A DNA stretch of 64,000 nt, taken from contig NZ_JACSNP010000006.1 in assembly GCF_016900045.1 (NCBI RefSeq), positions 62,001 to 126,000 on the forward strand, written 5' to 3'. Under the pieces are notes generated by a model. That model worked only from the letters and a program-made list of their open reading frames with translations. It was not told the DNA's origin and ran no database searches. Origin of the DNA: Fusobacterium mortiferum. Its GTDB lineage: Bacteria; Fusobacteriota; Fusobacteriia; Fusobacteriales; Fusobacteriaceae. This document shows positions 1 through 9,075 of this stretch, in pieces (the first letter of the stretch is position 1; each line of letters opens with the position of its first letter). Made by a program: the position numbers and the translations under genes.

Positions 1-46
1 TAAATATTATATATTTTTTTATTTATTAAAAAATTATTTAAAAAGT

Positions 47-124
47 AAAAGGATAGCAGATATTAAAAATTAAAGAGAGTATTTTAACTCAAATTAATTT
101 TTAATAAAGCTATCCTTTTTAGTT
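47..124 (+). terminator. long hairpin before lysA, probable terminator of an upstream gene
   Basis: Outer arms at 47-57 and 109-119 pair perfectly, inner arms at 62-73 and 94-105 pair perfectly, and a three-base GAG/CTC pairing lies inside. The downstream arm runs into a T-rich stretch at 115-124. This looks like a factor-independent terminator for a gene to the left of the window. A regulatory role in the lysA leader cannot be excluded; it is too small for a canonical lysine riboswitch. Confidence 0.55.
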
Positions 125-178
125 TATAAAAATAGTTGGTTAGATAGAATCAAATACATAAAAAACTTGGAGGAAAAT

Positions 179-1483
179 ATGAGATTTTTTGGAACAATGA
201 GAGATGAAAATGGAGTTTTATCAATAGGAGGAGTAAAAGTAACAGAGCTTGCACAAAGGTATGGAACTCCATTATATATAATGGATCAAGAATTGATTGA
301 AGAGAATATGAGAAAATACAAAAAGAACTTTAGAAGTGAAAAATTCAAGACACAGATAGTTTATGCTTCAAAGGCTTTTTTAGCAAAGGCAATGTGTCAA
401 TTAGTAGAAAAATATGATATGGATATAGATGCAGTATCAGGTGGAGAGCTATATACTATAAAGGCTAGTGGAATTGATATGCAAAGGGTACATATGCATG
501 GAAATAATAAATCTATAGATGAGTTAGAGATGTGTGTCGAGTATGGAATTGGAAGTATAATAATAGATAATGAATTAGAGATAGATAATCTATCTGAAGT
601 TTGTAAAAGAAAAGAAAAAAAGATAAAAGCTTTGTTGAGAATTAATATTGGGATAGATGCTCATACTCATGAGTATATAAAGACATCTAAACACTCATCA
701 AAGTTTGGAGAATCAATTTTTGATGAAAAAATAGTAGATATTGTTGAAAAAATAGTTAAAGATAAAAATATAGAATTTTTAGGATTTCACTGCCATATAG
801 GGTCACAAATATTTGATACAAAGGCTTTTTATGAAGGGATTGAAACAATGATATTAGAGACAAAGAGAATATCTAAGCTTTTAGGTGTGAAGATACCAGA
901 GATAAATTTAGGAGGAGGATTTGGAGTTTATTATACAGAGAATGATGTAGAGGTAGATATTGAAAACTTTATGAGAAGTATGATAGAACATTTGGAGGCG
1001 AGTTTAGAAAAGTATAATCTGGACATAGAAAAAGTTTCAATAGAACCAGGAAGAAGTATAGTTGGAAATGCTGGAAGTACATTATATACTGTTGGAGGAG
1101 TAAAGCAGACATATGGTGGAATAAAGTATATGTTTATAGATGGTGGAATGACAGATAATATAAGACCAGCTCTATATCAAGCCGAATATGAAGCAACTAT
1201 TGCTAATAGACTAGATGGAGAGGAAAAAGAGGTAGTAACAGTTGCTGGAAAGTGTTGTGAATCAGGGGATCTGATTATAAAAGAGAAAGCTCTACCTAAG
1301 GCAGAGAGAGGGGATTTACTATTAGTATCAACAACTGGAGCTTATGGATATTCAATGTCAAGTAATTACAATAAGATAGTGAGACCAGCAGTGGTATTTG
1401 TAAAAAATGGTAAATGCTCTTTAGCAATTAGAAGAGAAAGTTTTGAAGATTTAGTAAAAAATGATTTAGCTATAGAGTTGTAA
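179..1483 (+). CDS. lysA: diaminopimelate decarboxylase LysA
   Basis: Converts meso-diaminopimelate to L-lysine and CO2, the last step of lysine biosynthesis, in the cytoplasm with PLP. The 434-residue protein shows the fold-III PLP decarboxylase pattern: the Schiff-base lysine in YASKAF near the N-terminus, FHCHIGSQ in the barrel, the glycine-rich GGGFG phosphate loop, EPGR, and CCESGD near the C-terminus, which supplies the partner active-site cysteine. The ATG at 179 is preferred because TTGGAGGA at 167-174 is an ideal ribosome-binding site just upstream; a TTG at 167 would lie inside that site. dapF follows after a 180-base gap, so the two genes form a lysine/diaminopimelate neighbourhood but probably not one tight operon. 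Length is normal for the family. Confidence 0.95.
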   Translation: MRFFGTMRDENGVLSIGGVKVTELAQRYGTPLYIMDQELIEENMRKYKKNFRSEKFKTQIVYASKAFLAKAMCQLVEKYDMDIDAVSGGELYTIKASGIDMQRVHMHGNNKSIDELEMCVEYGIGSIIIDNELEIDNLSEVCKRKEKKIKALLRINIGIDAHTHEYIKTSKHSSKFGESIFDEKIVDIVEKIVKDKNIEFLGFHCHIGSQIFDTKAFYEGIETMILETKRISKLLGVKIPEINLGGGFGVYYTENDVEVDIENFMRSMIEHLEASLEKYNLDIEKVSIEPGRSIVGNAGSTLYTVGGVKQTYGGIKYMFIDGGMTDNIRPALYQAEYEATIANRLDGEEKEVVTVAGKCCESGDLIIKEKALPKAERGDLLLVSTTGAYGYSMSSNYNKIVRPAVVFVKNGKCSLAIRRESFEDLVKNDLAIEL

Positions 1484-1591
1484 TTCTATAATTATGAATA
1501 TTAAATATAATAAAAATCCTTTATTTAATAAATTTAATTGTAAAAAATATGAATGAAAAAATAAAAAAATTGAATAATAGTAAAAAAAGAG

Positions 1592-1630
1592 AAACTCTAT
1601 TAAAATATTATAGTAAGATTAATAGAGTTT
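1592..1630. repeat. 11-bp perfect inverted repeat between lysA and dapF
   Basis: Arms at 1592-1602 and 1620-1630 are perfectly complementary around a 17-base loop. No strong T tract follows on the plus strand, while a run of A precedes it (so T on the minus strand). It could be a weak lysA terminator or a leader structure before dapF, whose start lies 33 bases further on. Confidence 0.5.
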
Positions 1631-1663
1631 ATTAATTATGGAGAGAAGAGAGGGAAGGAAAAT

Positions 1664-2500
1664 ATGAGATTTTCAAAGTTACAAGCAGCAGGAAATGACT
1701 TCATTTTAATAAATGGTTTAGAGTATAGAGAGTTAGAGTTAAGTAGCACAGCTAAAAAAGTATGTGATAGACATTTTGGTATTGGTGCTGATGGAATGAT
1801 GACCTGTGAGGAAAGTAAGGTTGCAGATATAAAGATGAATTATTACAACTCTGACGGATCAAGAGGAGAGATGTGTGGAAATGGAATCAGATGTTTCTCA
1901 AAGTTTATCTATGATAATAGTATTGTAAAGAAAGAGCAATTCTCTGTTGAGACTGATGCTGGTATAAAGTATATAAATTTAACACTGGAAAATGGAAAGG
2001 TAAAATATATCTCTGTGGATATGGGAAAGGTAGATTTCAGACCAGAAGCAATACCTTGTAATATAGCAAAGGAGCATGTATTAGAGGAGAGAGTAGAAGT
2101 TGAAGGAAGAGAGCTCGAAATTTCATCTGTATTAATGGGAGTACCACATACTGTGATCTTAGTAGATGATTATAAGGGATATGATATAGATAAATTAGGA
2201 AAGATTATAGAGTATAGAACAGATATATTTCCTAAAAAAACAAATGTAAATTTTATTCAAGTAATAGATGATGAAAATATTATTATAAAAACATGGGAAA
2301 GAGGGGCTGGAAGAACATTAGGTTGTGGAACAGGATGTTGTTCAGCAGCAGCAATAGCTCATAGATTAGGAAAAATAAATGGAAATAGAGTAAAAATGAT
2401 AACAGAGGGTGGAGAGGTCTTTGTCGAGTTAGATAGTAACTATAATATTCTGATGAAGGGAAGTGCTGAAACCATCTGTACAGGAGAATTTTTATTATAG
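1664..2500 (+). CDS. dapF: diaminopimelate epimerase DapF
   Basis: Interconverts LL- and meso-diaminopimelate, supplying LysA and peptidoglycan synthesis. The 278-residue protein contains both catalytic cysteine motifs of this cofactor-independent epimerase: MCGNGIRC around residue 71 and the GCGTG motif after ERGAGRT in the C-terminal half. The N-terminal KLQAAGNDF is also typical of DapF. The ATG at 1664 is preceded by GGAAGG at a good distance. The carrier gene downstream begins nine bases after the stop, with its Shine-Dalgarno in the gap, so the two are probably co-transcribed. Confidence 0.95.
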   Translation: MRFSKLQAAGNDFILINGLEYRELELSSTAKKVCDRHFGIGADGMMTCEESKVADIKMNYYNSDGSRGEMCGNGIRCFSKFIYDNSIVKKEQFSVETDAGIKYINLTLENGKVKYISVDMGKVDFRPEAIPCNIAKEHVLEERVEVEGRELEISSVLMGVPHTVILVDDYKGYDIDKLGKIIEYRTDIFPKKTNVNFIQVIDDENIIIKTWERGAGRTLGCGTGCCSAAAIAHRLGKINGNRVKMITEGGEVFVELDSNYNILMKGSAETICTGEFLL

Positions 2501-2509
2501 GAGAGTATA

Positions 2510-3751
2510 ATGGATAAAAAAGAAGTTTGGAAAGCATATAGATTTTCAATAATTTTAATTGGAGCTATAATAGTTGGAAGTTTTATAGGAGTTAATTTTG
2601 GTGAAAAAGCAAAAGTTTTGAAACCATTGGGGGATTTATTTATAAATGGGATGTTTACAATAGTTGTACCATTAGTTTTTACAACAATAAGTAGTTCTAT
2701 CTCAAGTATGAGTGATATGAGAAGATTGAAAAGTATATTAAGTAACTTACTATTAGTATTCATTTCAACAGGATTTATTGCAGCTATAATTATTCTTATA
2801 GTAGTAAATATATTTCCGCCAGCTCAAGGAGTTAATCTGAATCTTTCTATAAATGAAACTTTAAAACCTTTTCAAACAGGAGATCAAATTGTAAAAGCTA
2901 TTACGGTTAGAGATTTTCCAGAATTAATATCAAGAGAAAATATGTTACCATTAATACTATTTTCTATTGTTTTTGGACTTTGTATAAATATGATAGGTGA
3001 GAAGGGAAAAATTATAGCTAATGGTCTAGAGGCTTTAGCAGAAGTATTTTTAAAGATGATAAATCTATTGATGTACTATGCTCCAATAGGACTAGGAGCT
3101 TATTTTGCAGCATTAGTAGGAGAGTATGGACAAGAATTAATAGGTTCATATACGAGAGCTATGATAATATATTACCCACTTTGCTTAGCTTATTTTCTGA
3201 TAATGTTTCCGATTTATGGATATATAGCAGCTGGAAAAGAGGGAGTAAAGAGTATGAAAAACTTAATCTCTCCAGCTATTACTTCTGTAGCTACTCAAAG
3301 TAGTATAGCTACCTTACCAGTAAACCTAGAGGCAGCTAGGAAGATAGGAGTACCTAAAGATATAAGAGAGATAGTTTTACCAATTGGAGCTACAGCTCAT
3401 ATGGATGGAACAGTATTTAGTTCAATATTAAAGATATCTTTTCTATTTGGAATTTTTAATATTCCATTTGAAGGAATAGGAACATATGTAAGTGCTTTAC
3501 TTCTTTCTATTTTAGGTGGAGTTGTTATGTCAGGAGTACCAGGTGGAGGACTAATAGGAGAGATGTTGATAGTTGCTATGTATGGGTTTCCACCAGAAGC
3601 TTTTCCAATAATAGCTACTATAGGTTATTTAGTAGATCCACCAGCTACGATGATAAATGCTACAGGAGATACAGTTGCAGCAATGTTAGTTACAAGAATA
3701 GTTGAAGGAAAAGATTGGTTAAAGAAAAATTTAGCTAAAAAAGAAGACTAA
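2510..3751 (+). CDS. sodium:dicarboxylate/amino-acid symporter (DAACS family)
   Basis: An inner-membrane secondary carrier of the GltP/DctA/GltPh family, 413 residues, with about eight membrane helices and two re-entrant hairpins. The serine-rich SSSISS segment, the TQSSIATLP hairpin 1, the HMDGT motif, and the VPGGG hairpin 2 are visible. In most characterised relatives the HMDGT position reads NMDGT, whose Asn takes part in sodium coordination; here it is His, so cation coupling may differ. Substrate is not predictable beyond acidic amino acids or C4-dicarboxylates. It sits nine bases after dapF and ends at a hairpin-plus-T-tract terminator. Confidence 0.88.
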   Translation: MDKKEVWKAYRFSIILIGAIIVGSFIGVNFGEKAKVLKPLGDLFINGMFTIVVPLVFTTISSSISSMSDMRRLKSILSNLLLVFISTGFIAAIIILIVVNIFPPAQGVNLNLSINETLKPFQTGDQIVKAITVRDFPELISRENMLPLILFSIVFGLCINMIGEKGKIIANGLEALAEVFLKMINLLMYYAPIGLGAYFAALVGEYGQELIGSYTRAMIIYYPLCLAYFLIMFPIYGYIAAGKEGVKSMKNLISPAITSVATQSSIATLPVNLEAARKIGVPKDIREIVLPIGATAHMDGTVFSSILKISFLFGIFNIPFEGIGTYVSALLLSILGGVVMSGVPGGGLIGEMLIVAMYGFPPEAFPIIATIGYLVDPPATMINATGDTVAAMLVTRIVEGKDWLKKNLAKKED

Positions 3752-3765
3752 ATAATAAAAAATAA

Positions 3766-3826
3766 AATAAAAAAAGAGATTATTACTAATATCATGATGA
3801 TATAAAAATAATTCTCTTTTTTTTTA
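3766..3826 (+). terminator. intrinsic terminator after dapF-symporter
   Basis: An A-rich arm ending in AGAGATTATT (to about 3784) pairs with AATAATTCTC near 3808-3816, followed directly by nine or more Ts. Confidence 0.8.
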
Positions 3827-3836
3827 TAAAAATTAC

Positions 3837-3865
3837 TTGCATAAATTAAAAGTTTATGATATATT
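3837..3865 (+). promoter_or_regulatory. sigma70-type promoter of sstT
   Basis: TTGCAT at 3837-3842 and TATATT at 3860-3865 are separated by exactly 17 bp, with TG just upstream of the -10. The start codon of sstT lies 56 bp downstream. Confidence 0.65.
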
Positions 3866-3920
3866 GTTTCTTATATAAGGACATATGTTTCTGAAATAAA
3901 GACAAAAGAGGAGAGGTTTT

Positions 3921-5171
3921 ATGATAAAATTATATGAAAAATGGATTAAAATTAGTTTAATAAAGAGAATACTGGTTGGTATGGTAATAGGAATATTTCT
4001 TGCTATAGTAGCTCCACAAAAAGCTAGTGGAATTGTAATATTTGGAGATTTATTTGTAAGTGCTTTAAAAGCTATTGCTCCAGTACTTGTTTTTTTCTTG
4101 GTTATAGCTGCTGTTGTTCAGCATAAGAAAGGACAAAAGACAAATATGCAATCAATAATAGTGTTATATTTACTAGGAACATTTTTAGCAGCTGTTGTAG
4201 CTGTTATAGGAAGTTTTATTTTTCCGGTAGATCTTATATTAAAAGCCAGTGAGAGTAGTATAGCTCCTCCTGGAAATATAGTTGGAGTACTAGAAGGATT
4301 ACTAATGAACTTAGTAGATAATCCAGTAAATGCTCTTATTAAAGGAAATTATATAGGAATTCTTTTCTGGAGTATTCTTTTTGGATTTTTCTTGAGAGAG
4401 GGAAATGAAAATACGAAGAGTGTTGTAATTGATATATCAGAGGTTATTTTAAAAGTTGTAAAAACTGTAATTGAGTGTGCTCCAATAGGTATTATGGGAC
4501 TTATATTTAATTCATTAAGTACTAATGGATTAGCTAGTTTATTGGCATATGGAAAGTTAATTTTATTATTACTTGGATGTATGGCTTTCGTAGCCTTTGT
4601 TGTAAATCCTCTTATAGTTTGGGTTATGATTAGACAAAATCCATATCCATTAACATTGAAATGTTTAAAATATAGTGGAGTTACAGCTTTTTTTACAAGA
4701 AGTTCTGCGGCTAATATACCAGTAAACATGAGTTTATGTGAAGAATTAGGTTTAGATAAAGATGTATATTCAGTTTCAATTCCTTTAGGAGCAACAATAA
4801 ATATGGCAGGAGCAGCTATTACAATATCGGTATTTGCTCTAAGTGCAGCTCATACTTTGGGAGTACAAGTGGATATATTTCCGGCAATATTATTAAGTAT
4901 ATTATCAGCTATAAGTGCTTGTGGAGCTTCTGGAGTAGCTGGAGGGTCATTACTTCTTATTCCATTAGCATGTAGTCTATTTGGTATCTCTAATGATATA
5001 GCAATGCAAGTTGTTGGAGTAGGATTTATAATAGGAGTTATTCAAGACTCTTGTGAAACTGCACTTAACTCATCTACAGATGTTTTATTTACAAGTATTG
5101 CAGAATATGCTAACTGGAGAAAAGAGGGAAGAAAGATATCATTTTCAAGGGTTGAAAATGTAGCTAAATAA
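3921..5171 (+). CDS. sstT: serine/threonine:sodium symporter SstT
   Basis: Imports serine and threonine with sodium across the inner membrane. The 416-residue protein has the SstT-type N-terminus ([15 protein letters not shown]), the hairpin [12 protein letters not shown], the sodium-site motif ATINMAG (in place of NMDGT of glutamate carriers), and the [17 protein letters not shown] hairpin 2. It is distinct from the DAACS gene just before it, sharing only the fold. It has its own promoter and terminator, so it is monocistronic. GAGGAGAGG supports the ATG at 3921. Confidence 0.93.
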   Translation: MIKLYEKWIKISLIKRILVGMVIGIFLAIVAPQKASGIVIFGDLFVSALKAIAPVLVFFLVIAAVVQHKKGQKTNMQSIIVLYLLGTFLAAVVAVIGSFIFPVDLILKASESSIAPPGNIVGVLEGLLMNLVDNPVNALIKGNYIGILFWSILFGFFLREGNENTKSVVIDISEVILKVVKTVIECAPIGIMGLIFNSLSTNGLASLLAYGKLILLLLGCMAFVAFVVNPLIVWVMIRQNPYPLTLKCLKYSGVTAFFTRSSAANIPVNMSLCEELGLDKDVYSVSIPLGATINMAGAAITISVFALSAAHTLGVQVDIFPAILLSILSAISACGASGVAGGSLLLIPLACSLFGISNDIAMQVVGVGFIIGVIQDSCETALNSSTDVLFTSIAEYANWRKEGRKISFSRVENVAK

Positions 5172-5186
5172 AAGCTAATAAAATAA

Positions 5187-5235
5187 CAAAGAGGTTATTA
5201 TAAGTGGGAACTTGTAATAACCTCTTAATAATTTT
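5187..5235 (+). terminator. terminator after sstT
   Basis: Twelve-base perfect arms at 5189-5200 and 5215-5226, with a short internal pairing, then a mixed T/A-rich tail. Confidence 0.75.
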
Positions 5236-5254
5236 ATTTAAAGTTAAATTTAAC

Positions 5255-5283
5255 TTTACTTTATAAAATAAGTGTGATATATT
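5255..5283 (+). promoter_or_regulatory. promoter of the ATP-grasp/esterase operon
   Basis: TTTACT at 5255-5260, 17-bp spacer, TATATT at 5278-5283 preceded by TGA, an extended -10. It lies 46 bp before the first start codon. Confidence 0.65.
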
Positions 5284-5329
5284 GTATCTTAATAACTAAA
5301 TATTCATAAACATAATAGGGAGGGATTTT

Positions 5330-6520
5330 ATGAATTTTATTTTTATTTCACCAAATTTTCCAAAAAGTTATTGGAACTTTTGTAGAGGATTAAAAAATAA
5401 TGGAGTTAATACTTTAGGAATAGGAGATGCAGAATATGACTTTTTAAGTGATGAGTTAAAAAGTTCGTTGAATGAGTATTATAAAGTATCTTCATTAGAA
5501 AATTACGATGAGGTGTATAGAGCCTGTGCTTACTTTGCGTTTAAATATGGAAAGATAGATTGGTTAGAGTCAAATAACGAGTATTGGTTACTACGTGATG
5601 CACAACTACGTACAGACTTTAATATTACTTCAGGATTAAGAAATGATAAAATTGCTGGAATAAAATACAAGAGCAAAATGAAGGAATTTTATAAGAAGGC
5701 TGGAGTAAAAACAGCTAGATACCATTTAGTAACAACTTTTGAAGAGGGGAAAAAGTTTATAAAATCAGTGGGATTTCCAGTAGTTGTTAAGCCAGATAAT
5801 GGGGTAGGGGCAGCAGCTACTTATAAATTAAAAAATGAAGAAGAGATGAAATTTTTCTATGATAATTTAGGAGAAGAACAGTATATCATGGAAGAGTTTG
5901 TAAATGGTGAGTTACTCTCTTATGATGGAATAGCTGGAAGAGATAAAGAAATTATATTTGAAACAGCTCATGTATATCCAGTACCAATAATGGATATAGT
6001 AAATAATGGAATGGATGTAATGTATTACTCATATAGAGAGATTCCAGAAGATTTAAAAGAAGCTGGAAGAAAAGTTGTTCAAACTTTTGATACTAATAGT
6101 AGATTTTTCCATTGTGAATTTTTTAGGTTACTTGAAGATAAGCCAGGATTAGGGAAAAAAGGGGATATTATAGGTTTAGAAGTGAATATGCGTCCACCTG
6201 GAGGATATACACCAGATATGATGAACTATGCTAATGATATAGATGTATATCAAATTTGGGCAAATATGGTAACATATAATGAGGGGTATTTTGATAAAGA
6301 ATCAAGACCTTATTGTTGTGTATATGCAGCTAGAAGAGATGGTTACAATTATGCCCACAGTATAGATGTTGTATTGAGTAAATATGGACATAATATTGTA
6401 ATGAAAGAGAGAATGCCAGAGGTATTATCTGGAGCTATGGGAAATGATATGTTGACAGCTAGATTTCCAGAGCAAGATCAAGCAATAGAGTTTATTGATT
6501 TTTACTTAAAAAAAATGTAA
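5330..6520 (+). CDS. ATP-grasp ligase of unknown substrate
   Basis: The 396-residue protein has an ATP-grasp domain of the carboxylate-amine/thiol ligase superfamily. The N-terminal 110 residues form a pre-ATP-grasp domain beginning with FIFISPNFPKSYWNF. The central part carries VVKPDNGVGAAATYKL (nucleotide-binding loop), then YIMEEFVNGELLSYDG, and GLEVNMRPPGGYTPD supplies the metal-binding Glu/Asn. Such enzymes make an acyl-phosphate and join it to an amine or similar nucleophile; the substrates here cannot be named from sequence. It is the first gene of a three-gene operon with two esterases, 16 bases before the next start. GGGAGGG precedes the ATG. The family call is firm, the pathway unknown. 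Confidence 0.85.
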   Translation: MNFIFISPNFPKSYWNFCRGLKNNGVNTLGIGDAEYDFLSDELKSSLNEYYKVSSLENYDEVYRACAYFAFKYGKIDWLESNNEYWLLRDAQLRTDFNITSGLRNDKIAGIKYKSKMKEFYKKAGVKTARYHLVTTFEEGKKFIKSVGFPVVVKPDNGVGAAATYKLKNEEEMKFFYDNLGEEQYIMEEFVNGELLSYDGIAGRDKEIIFETAHVYPVPIMDIVNNGMDVMYYSYREIPEDLKEAGRKVVQTFDTNSRFFHCEFFRLLEDKPGLGKKGDIIGLEVNMRPPGGYTPDMMNYANDIDVYQIWANMVTYNEGYFDKESRPYCCVYAARRDGYNYAHSIDVVLSKYGHNIVMKERMPEVLSGAMGNDMLTARFPEQDQAIEFIDFYLKKM

Positions 6521-6536
6521 CATTAGGGGGAGTTTT

Positions 6537-7289
6537 ATGCATGTAAATCATTATAGACACTACAGTCACACCTTAGGAAGAGAGATGGAGTTTTTAGTAT
6601 ATGGTCATGGTGGAAGACCAATAGTTGTTTTTCCAGCTCAAGATGGAAGGTTTTATGATTTCTATAATTTTGGAATGGTAGATGCAGCAGCTGAATATAT
6701 AAACCAAGGGAAGATTATGCTGTTTTGTGTAGATAGTATAGATGGTGAGTCTTGGTCTAGATTAGGAGAAAACTATGAAAATAGAATAGCTCAACATGAT
6801 AGATGGTTCAAATATGTAATGGATGAGGCTATACCAAAATTTAGACAGATTTATGGAGATAGAACTGGAGATTATAACTGTCAATTTATGACTACTGGGT
6901 GTAGTATGGGAGCTTACCACGCTTTAAACTTTTTCTTGCGTCGTCCAGATGTTTTTAATGGAGTGATAGCTTTAAGTGGACTATACCATGCTGGATATTT
7001 CTTCCCAAACTATAATAATGGAACAATATATGAAAATTCTCCAAATGATTATATGAGAAATATGCCTTGGAATCATGAGGTTTTAGGAAAATATAGAAAT
7101 TCTGATATTATTCTATGTTGTGGTCAAGGAAGATGGGAAGAGGAGTGTATCAAGGATACTGCCGATCTAAAAGTAGAGTTTGATAGATTACAAGTTCCAG
7201 TATGGATAGATTTTTGGGGATATGATGTAGATCATGATTGGCCTTGGTGGAAAGTGCAATTCCCTTACTTTTTAAAATTTGTAGTATAG
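6537..7289 (+). CDS. esterase-family alpha/beta hydrolase (first of pair)
   Basis: A 250-residue cytoplasmic alpha/beta hydrolase of the esterase-D/enterochelin-esterase type. The nucleophile elbow is GCSMG with Ser near residue 123, and His near residue 233 in DVDHDW is a likely catalytic base. There is no signal peptide, so the substrate is intracellular. It is unusually rich in Trp, Tyr and His. It lies between the ATP-grasp gene and a second esterase, with GGGGG as ribosome-binding site. Its sequence differs substantially from the second esterase, so this is not a recent tandem duplication. Reaction and substrate are not known. Confidence 0.82.
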   Translation: MHVNHYRHYSHTLGREMEFLVYGHGGRPIVVFPAQDGRFYDFYNFGMVDAAAEYINQGKIMLFCVDSIDGESWSRLGENYENRIAQHDRWFKYVMDEAIPKFRQIYGDRTGDYNCQFMTTGCSMGAYHALNFFLRRPDVFNGVIALSGLYHAGYFFPNYNNGTIYENSPNDYMRNMPWNHEVLGKYRNSDIILCCGQGRWEEECIKDTADLKVEFDRLQVPVWIDFWGYDVDHDWPWWKVQFPYFLKFVV

Positions 7290-7298
7290 GAGTTAGTT

Positions 7299-8057
7299 AT
7301 GGTATTAAAAGAGAGAATATATATAGAACCGTTCAATCTTCATAGAATGCTTCACATATATTTACCAGATGACATTCAACCAAATGAAAAATTTCCGGTA
7401 ATATATATGTTTGATGGACATAATCTGTTCTACGATTCAGATGCTACATATGGAAAATCATGGGGGATAAAAGAGGTATTAGATAATCATAAACAAAGAG
7501 TTATAATTGTTGGATTGGAATGTAATCATGAAGGAAATATGAGGTTATGTGAATTTTCTCCGTATTCTTTTAATGATAAGATTTTTGGAGAGGTAACAGG
7601 ACTAGGAAAGATTACTATAGAGTGGATTTGTAATGTATTAAAGCCATATATAGATGAAAAATTTCCTACAAAACCGGAAAGAGAGTATACAGCTTTAGGT
7701 GGTAGTTCAATGGGAGGACTGATGTCTGTATATGGATTAGCGGCAAGATCAGATATATTCTCAATGGGAATATGTATATCTCCTTTTTATGATCATATTT
7801 TTAAAAAGTTAGTAGATGATATTTCAAAGTTTAAAATTCATAAGAAAACAAAGGCTTATATAAGTTGGGGAAATCATGAATTTCATACCAAAAAGCAATT
7901 AGCAGTAGGAACTGAAAAAAATATGATAGTTACAAGAATATTTTCTCAAAAAGGAGTAACAGTATTTCCACATATGATGGTTGATGGAGCTCATAATGAG
8001 GAGTCTTGGGAAAAAGAAACATTAACATGGTTATATGAGCTAGGATTGTATAAATAA
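7299..8057 (+). CDS. esterase-family alpha/beta hydrolase (second of pair)
   Basis: A 252-residue putative esterase of the same broad family. It has FPVIYMFDGHN in the N-terminal half, the nucleophile elbow GGSSMGG with Ser near residue 137, and a C-terminal DGAHNEESW whose His near residue 232 is the expected catalytic histidine. This is the classic pattern of the PF00756 esterases, including enterochelin esterase and antigen 85 relatives. No signal peptide. It starts nine bases after the first esterase, with GGAG in the gap, and ends at a strong terminator. Function within the cassette is unknown; hydrolysis of an ester or thioester formed downstream of the ATP-grasp ligase is one inference. 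Confidence 0.82.
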   Translation: MVLKERIYIEPFNLHRMLHIYLPDDIQPNEKFPVIYMFDGHNLFYDSDATYGKSWGIKEVLDNHKQRVIIVGLECNHEGNMRLCEFSPYSFNDKIFGEVTGLGKITIEWICNVLKPYIDEKFPTKPEREYTALGGSSMGGLMSVYGLAARSDIFSMGICISPFYDHIFKKLVDDISKFKIHKKTKAYISWGNHEFHTKKQLAVGTEKNMIVTRIFSQKGVTVFPHMMVDGAHNEESWEKETLTWLYELGLYK

Positions 8058-8089
8058 GCTAACAAAAAAGATGGAATAAGAAATTAAAA

Positions 8090-8150
8090 TAATTCAAGAA
8101 TGACTTATATTCAAAGAAAAGAGAATTTTGTCATTCTTGAATTTTATTTT
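8090..8150. terminator. bidirectional terminator between convergent genes
   Basis: Fourteen-base perfect arms at 8091-8104 and 8130-8143, with TTATTTTT after the right arm. It separates the plus-strand esterase operon from the minus-strand DUF554 gene. Confidence 0.85.
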
Positions 8151-8166
8151 TAGCTAATTTTCAAAT

Positions 8167-8847
8167 TTATATAAATCTTTTAATTAGAAAAAATAGAATA
8201 GGAACTAGTAAAGCTGGAAAAAGATTTAAAGTTTTTATATTTTTAATTTTTAATACTCCAAGTCCTGTTGCAACAATTAAAAAACCACCAACAATACAAA
8301 GCTCCACTATTAGTTCTTCACTAAAGAAATCTAGGCAAATATATTTAGTAAGGAAGTAGATACTTCCTTGCCAACAAAATAGAATAAGTGCTACAATAAT
8401 TAATCCTATTCCATAGGTAGAAGAGAATATTACAGAACCTACAAAGTCTAAAGAAGCATTAGTAAATAAAAATGTATAATCACTTTTTAAGGCTGCCATT
8501 ACAGATCCGACTATAGAAAGAGAGCCTATACAGAAAAGAAGAGCCGCTGTTACAATTCCCTCTCCAAGATTTCCCTTAGCATATTTTTTTATAAGAGTTT
8601 GTATTTTATCATCTAAATCAAATTTTGTTCCTATTACAGATCCAATAACTAAACTGACAATAAAAAGCACCGGATATCCACTTTTATTCATATTTGATAT
8701 GACTGAGCTAAATCCAATACCACAAGCAGCTAAACCACAAGCATTTAACATAGCTTCTTCATATTTTTGAGGGATCCCTTTTTTTATAAATCCCCCTATT
8801 AAGCAACCAGCTATTATAGCTAAAGTATTAACAATTGTTCCGAACAT
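8167..8847 (-). CDS. DUF554 family membrane protein (YdfK/YqgA-like)
   Basis: A 226-residue integral membrane protein with about seven hydrophobic helices. The N-terminus GTIVNTLAIIAGCLIGGFIKKGIP and the segment ACGIGFSSVI match the DUF554 family, possible transporters of unknown substrate. It is transcribed alone on the minus strand, with AAGGAG before the ATG at 8847. No function can be assigned with confidence. Confidence 0.85.
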   Translation of the reverse strand: MFGTIVNTLAIIAGCLIGGFIKKGIPQKYEEAMLNACGLAACGIGFSSVISNMNKSGYPVLFIVSLVIGSVIGTKFDLDDKIQTLIKKYAKGNLGEGIVTAALLFCIGSLSIVGSVMAALKSDYTFLFTNASLDFVGSVIFSSTYGIGLIIVALILFCWQGSIYFLTKYICLDFFSEELIVELCIVGGFLIVATGLGVLKIKNIKTLNLFPALLVPILFFLIKRFI

Positions 8848-8958
8848 ATTTTATAACTCCTTATATATTTGATAGTAAAAGTTTTAAAAAATCAGACATC
8901 TTATTATTTTAAATTTTTACATTATAAGTTATACTACAGAATAGAAAAAATTTCTAGA

Positions 8959-8999
8959 AATATTTTAGCTTTAAAGATAGCAAGCTAAATTAAAATATT
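8959..8999. repeat. AT-rich inverted repeat in the divergent spacer
   Basis: AATATTTTAGCTT near 8959-8971 is complementary to AAGCTAAATTAAAATATT near 8982-8999 apart from a short bulge. It lies between two divergent genes (starts at 8847 and 9076). It could be a hairpin or an operator; no strong promoter could be fixed nearby. Confidence 0.4.
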
Positions 9000-9075
9000 C
9001 TCAAAAGTTGTTTTTTATGGTATAAATTATATATTGATAATATTTAGATTTTATAGTCTTAGAAGGGAAAAATAG

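Noticed and set aside
2283-2763. Two open readings on the minus strand across dapF and the symporter gene
   Set aside because: Both lie fully or mostly inside strong plus-strand genes, have low-complexity Leu/Phe/Ile composition and no ribosome-binding site.
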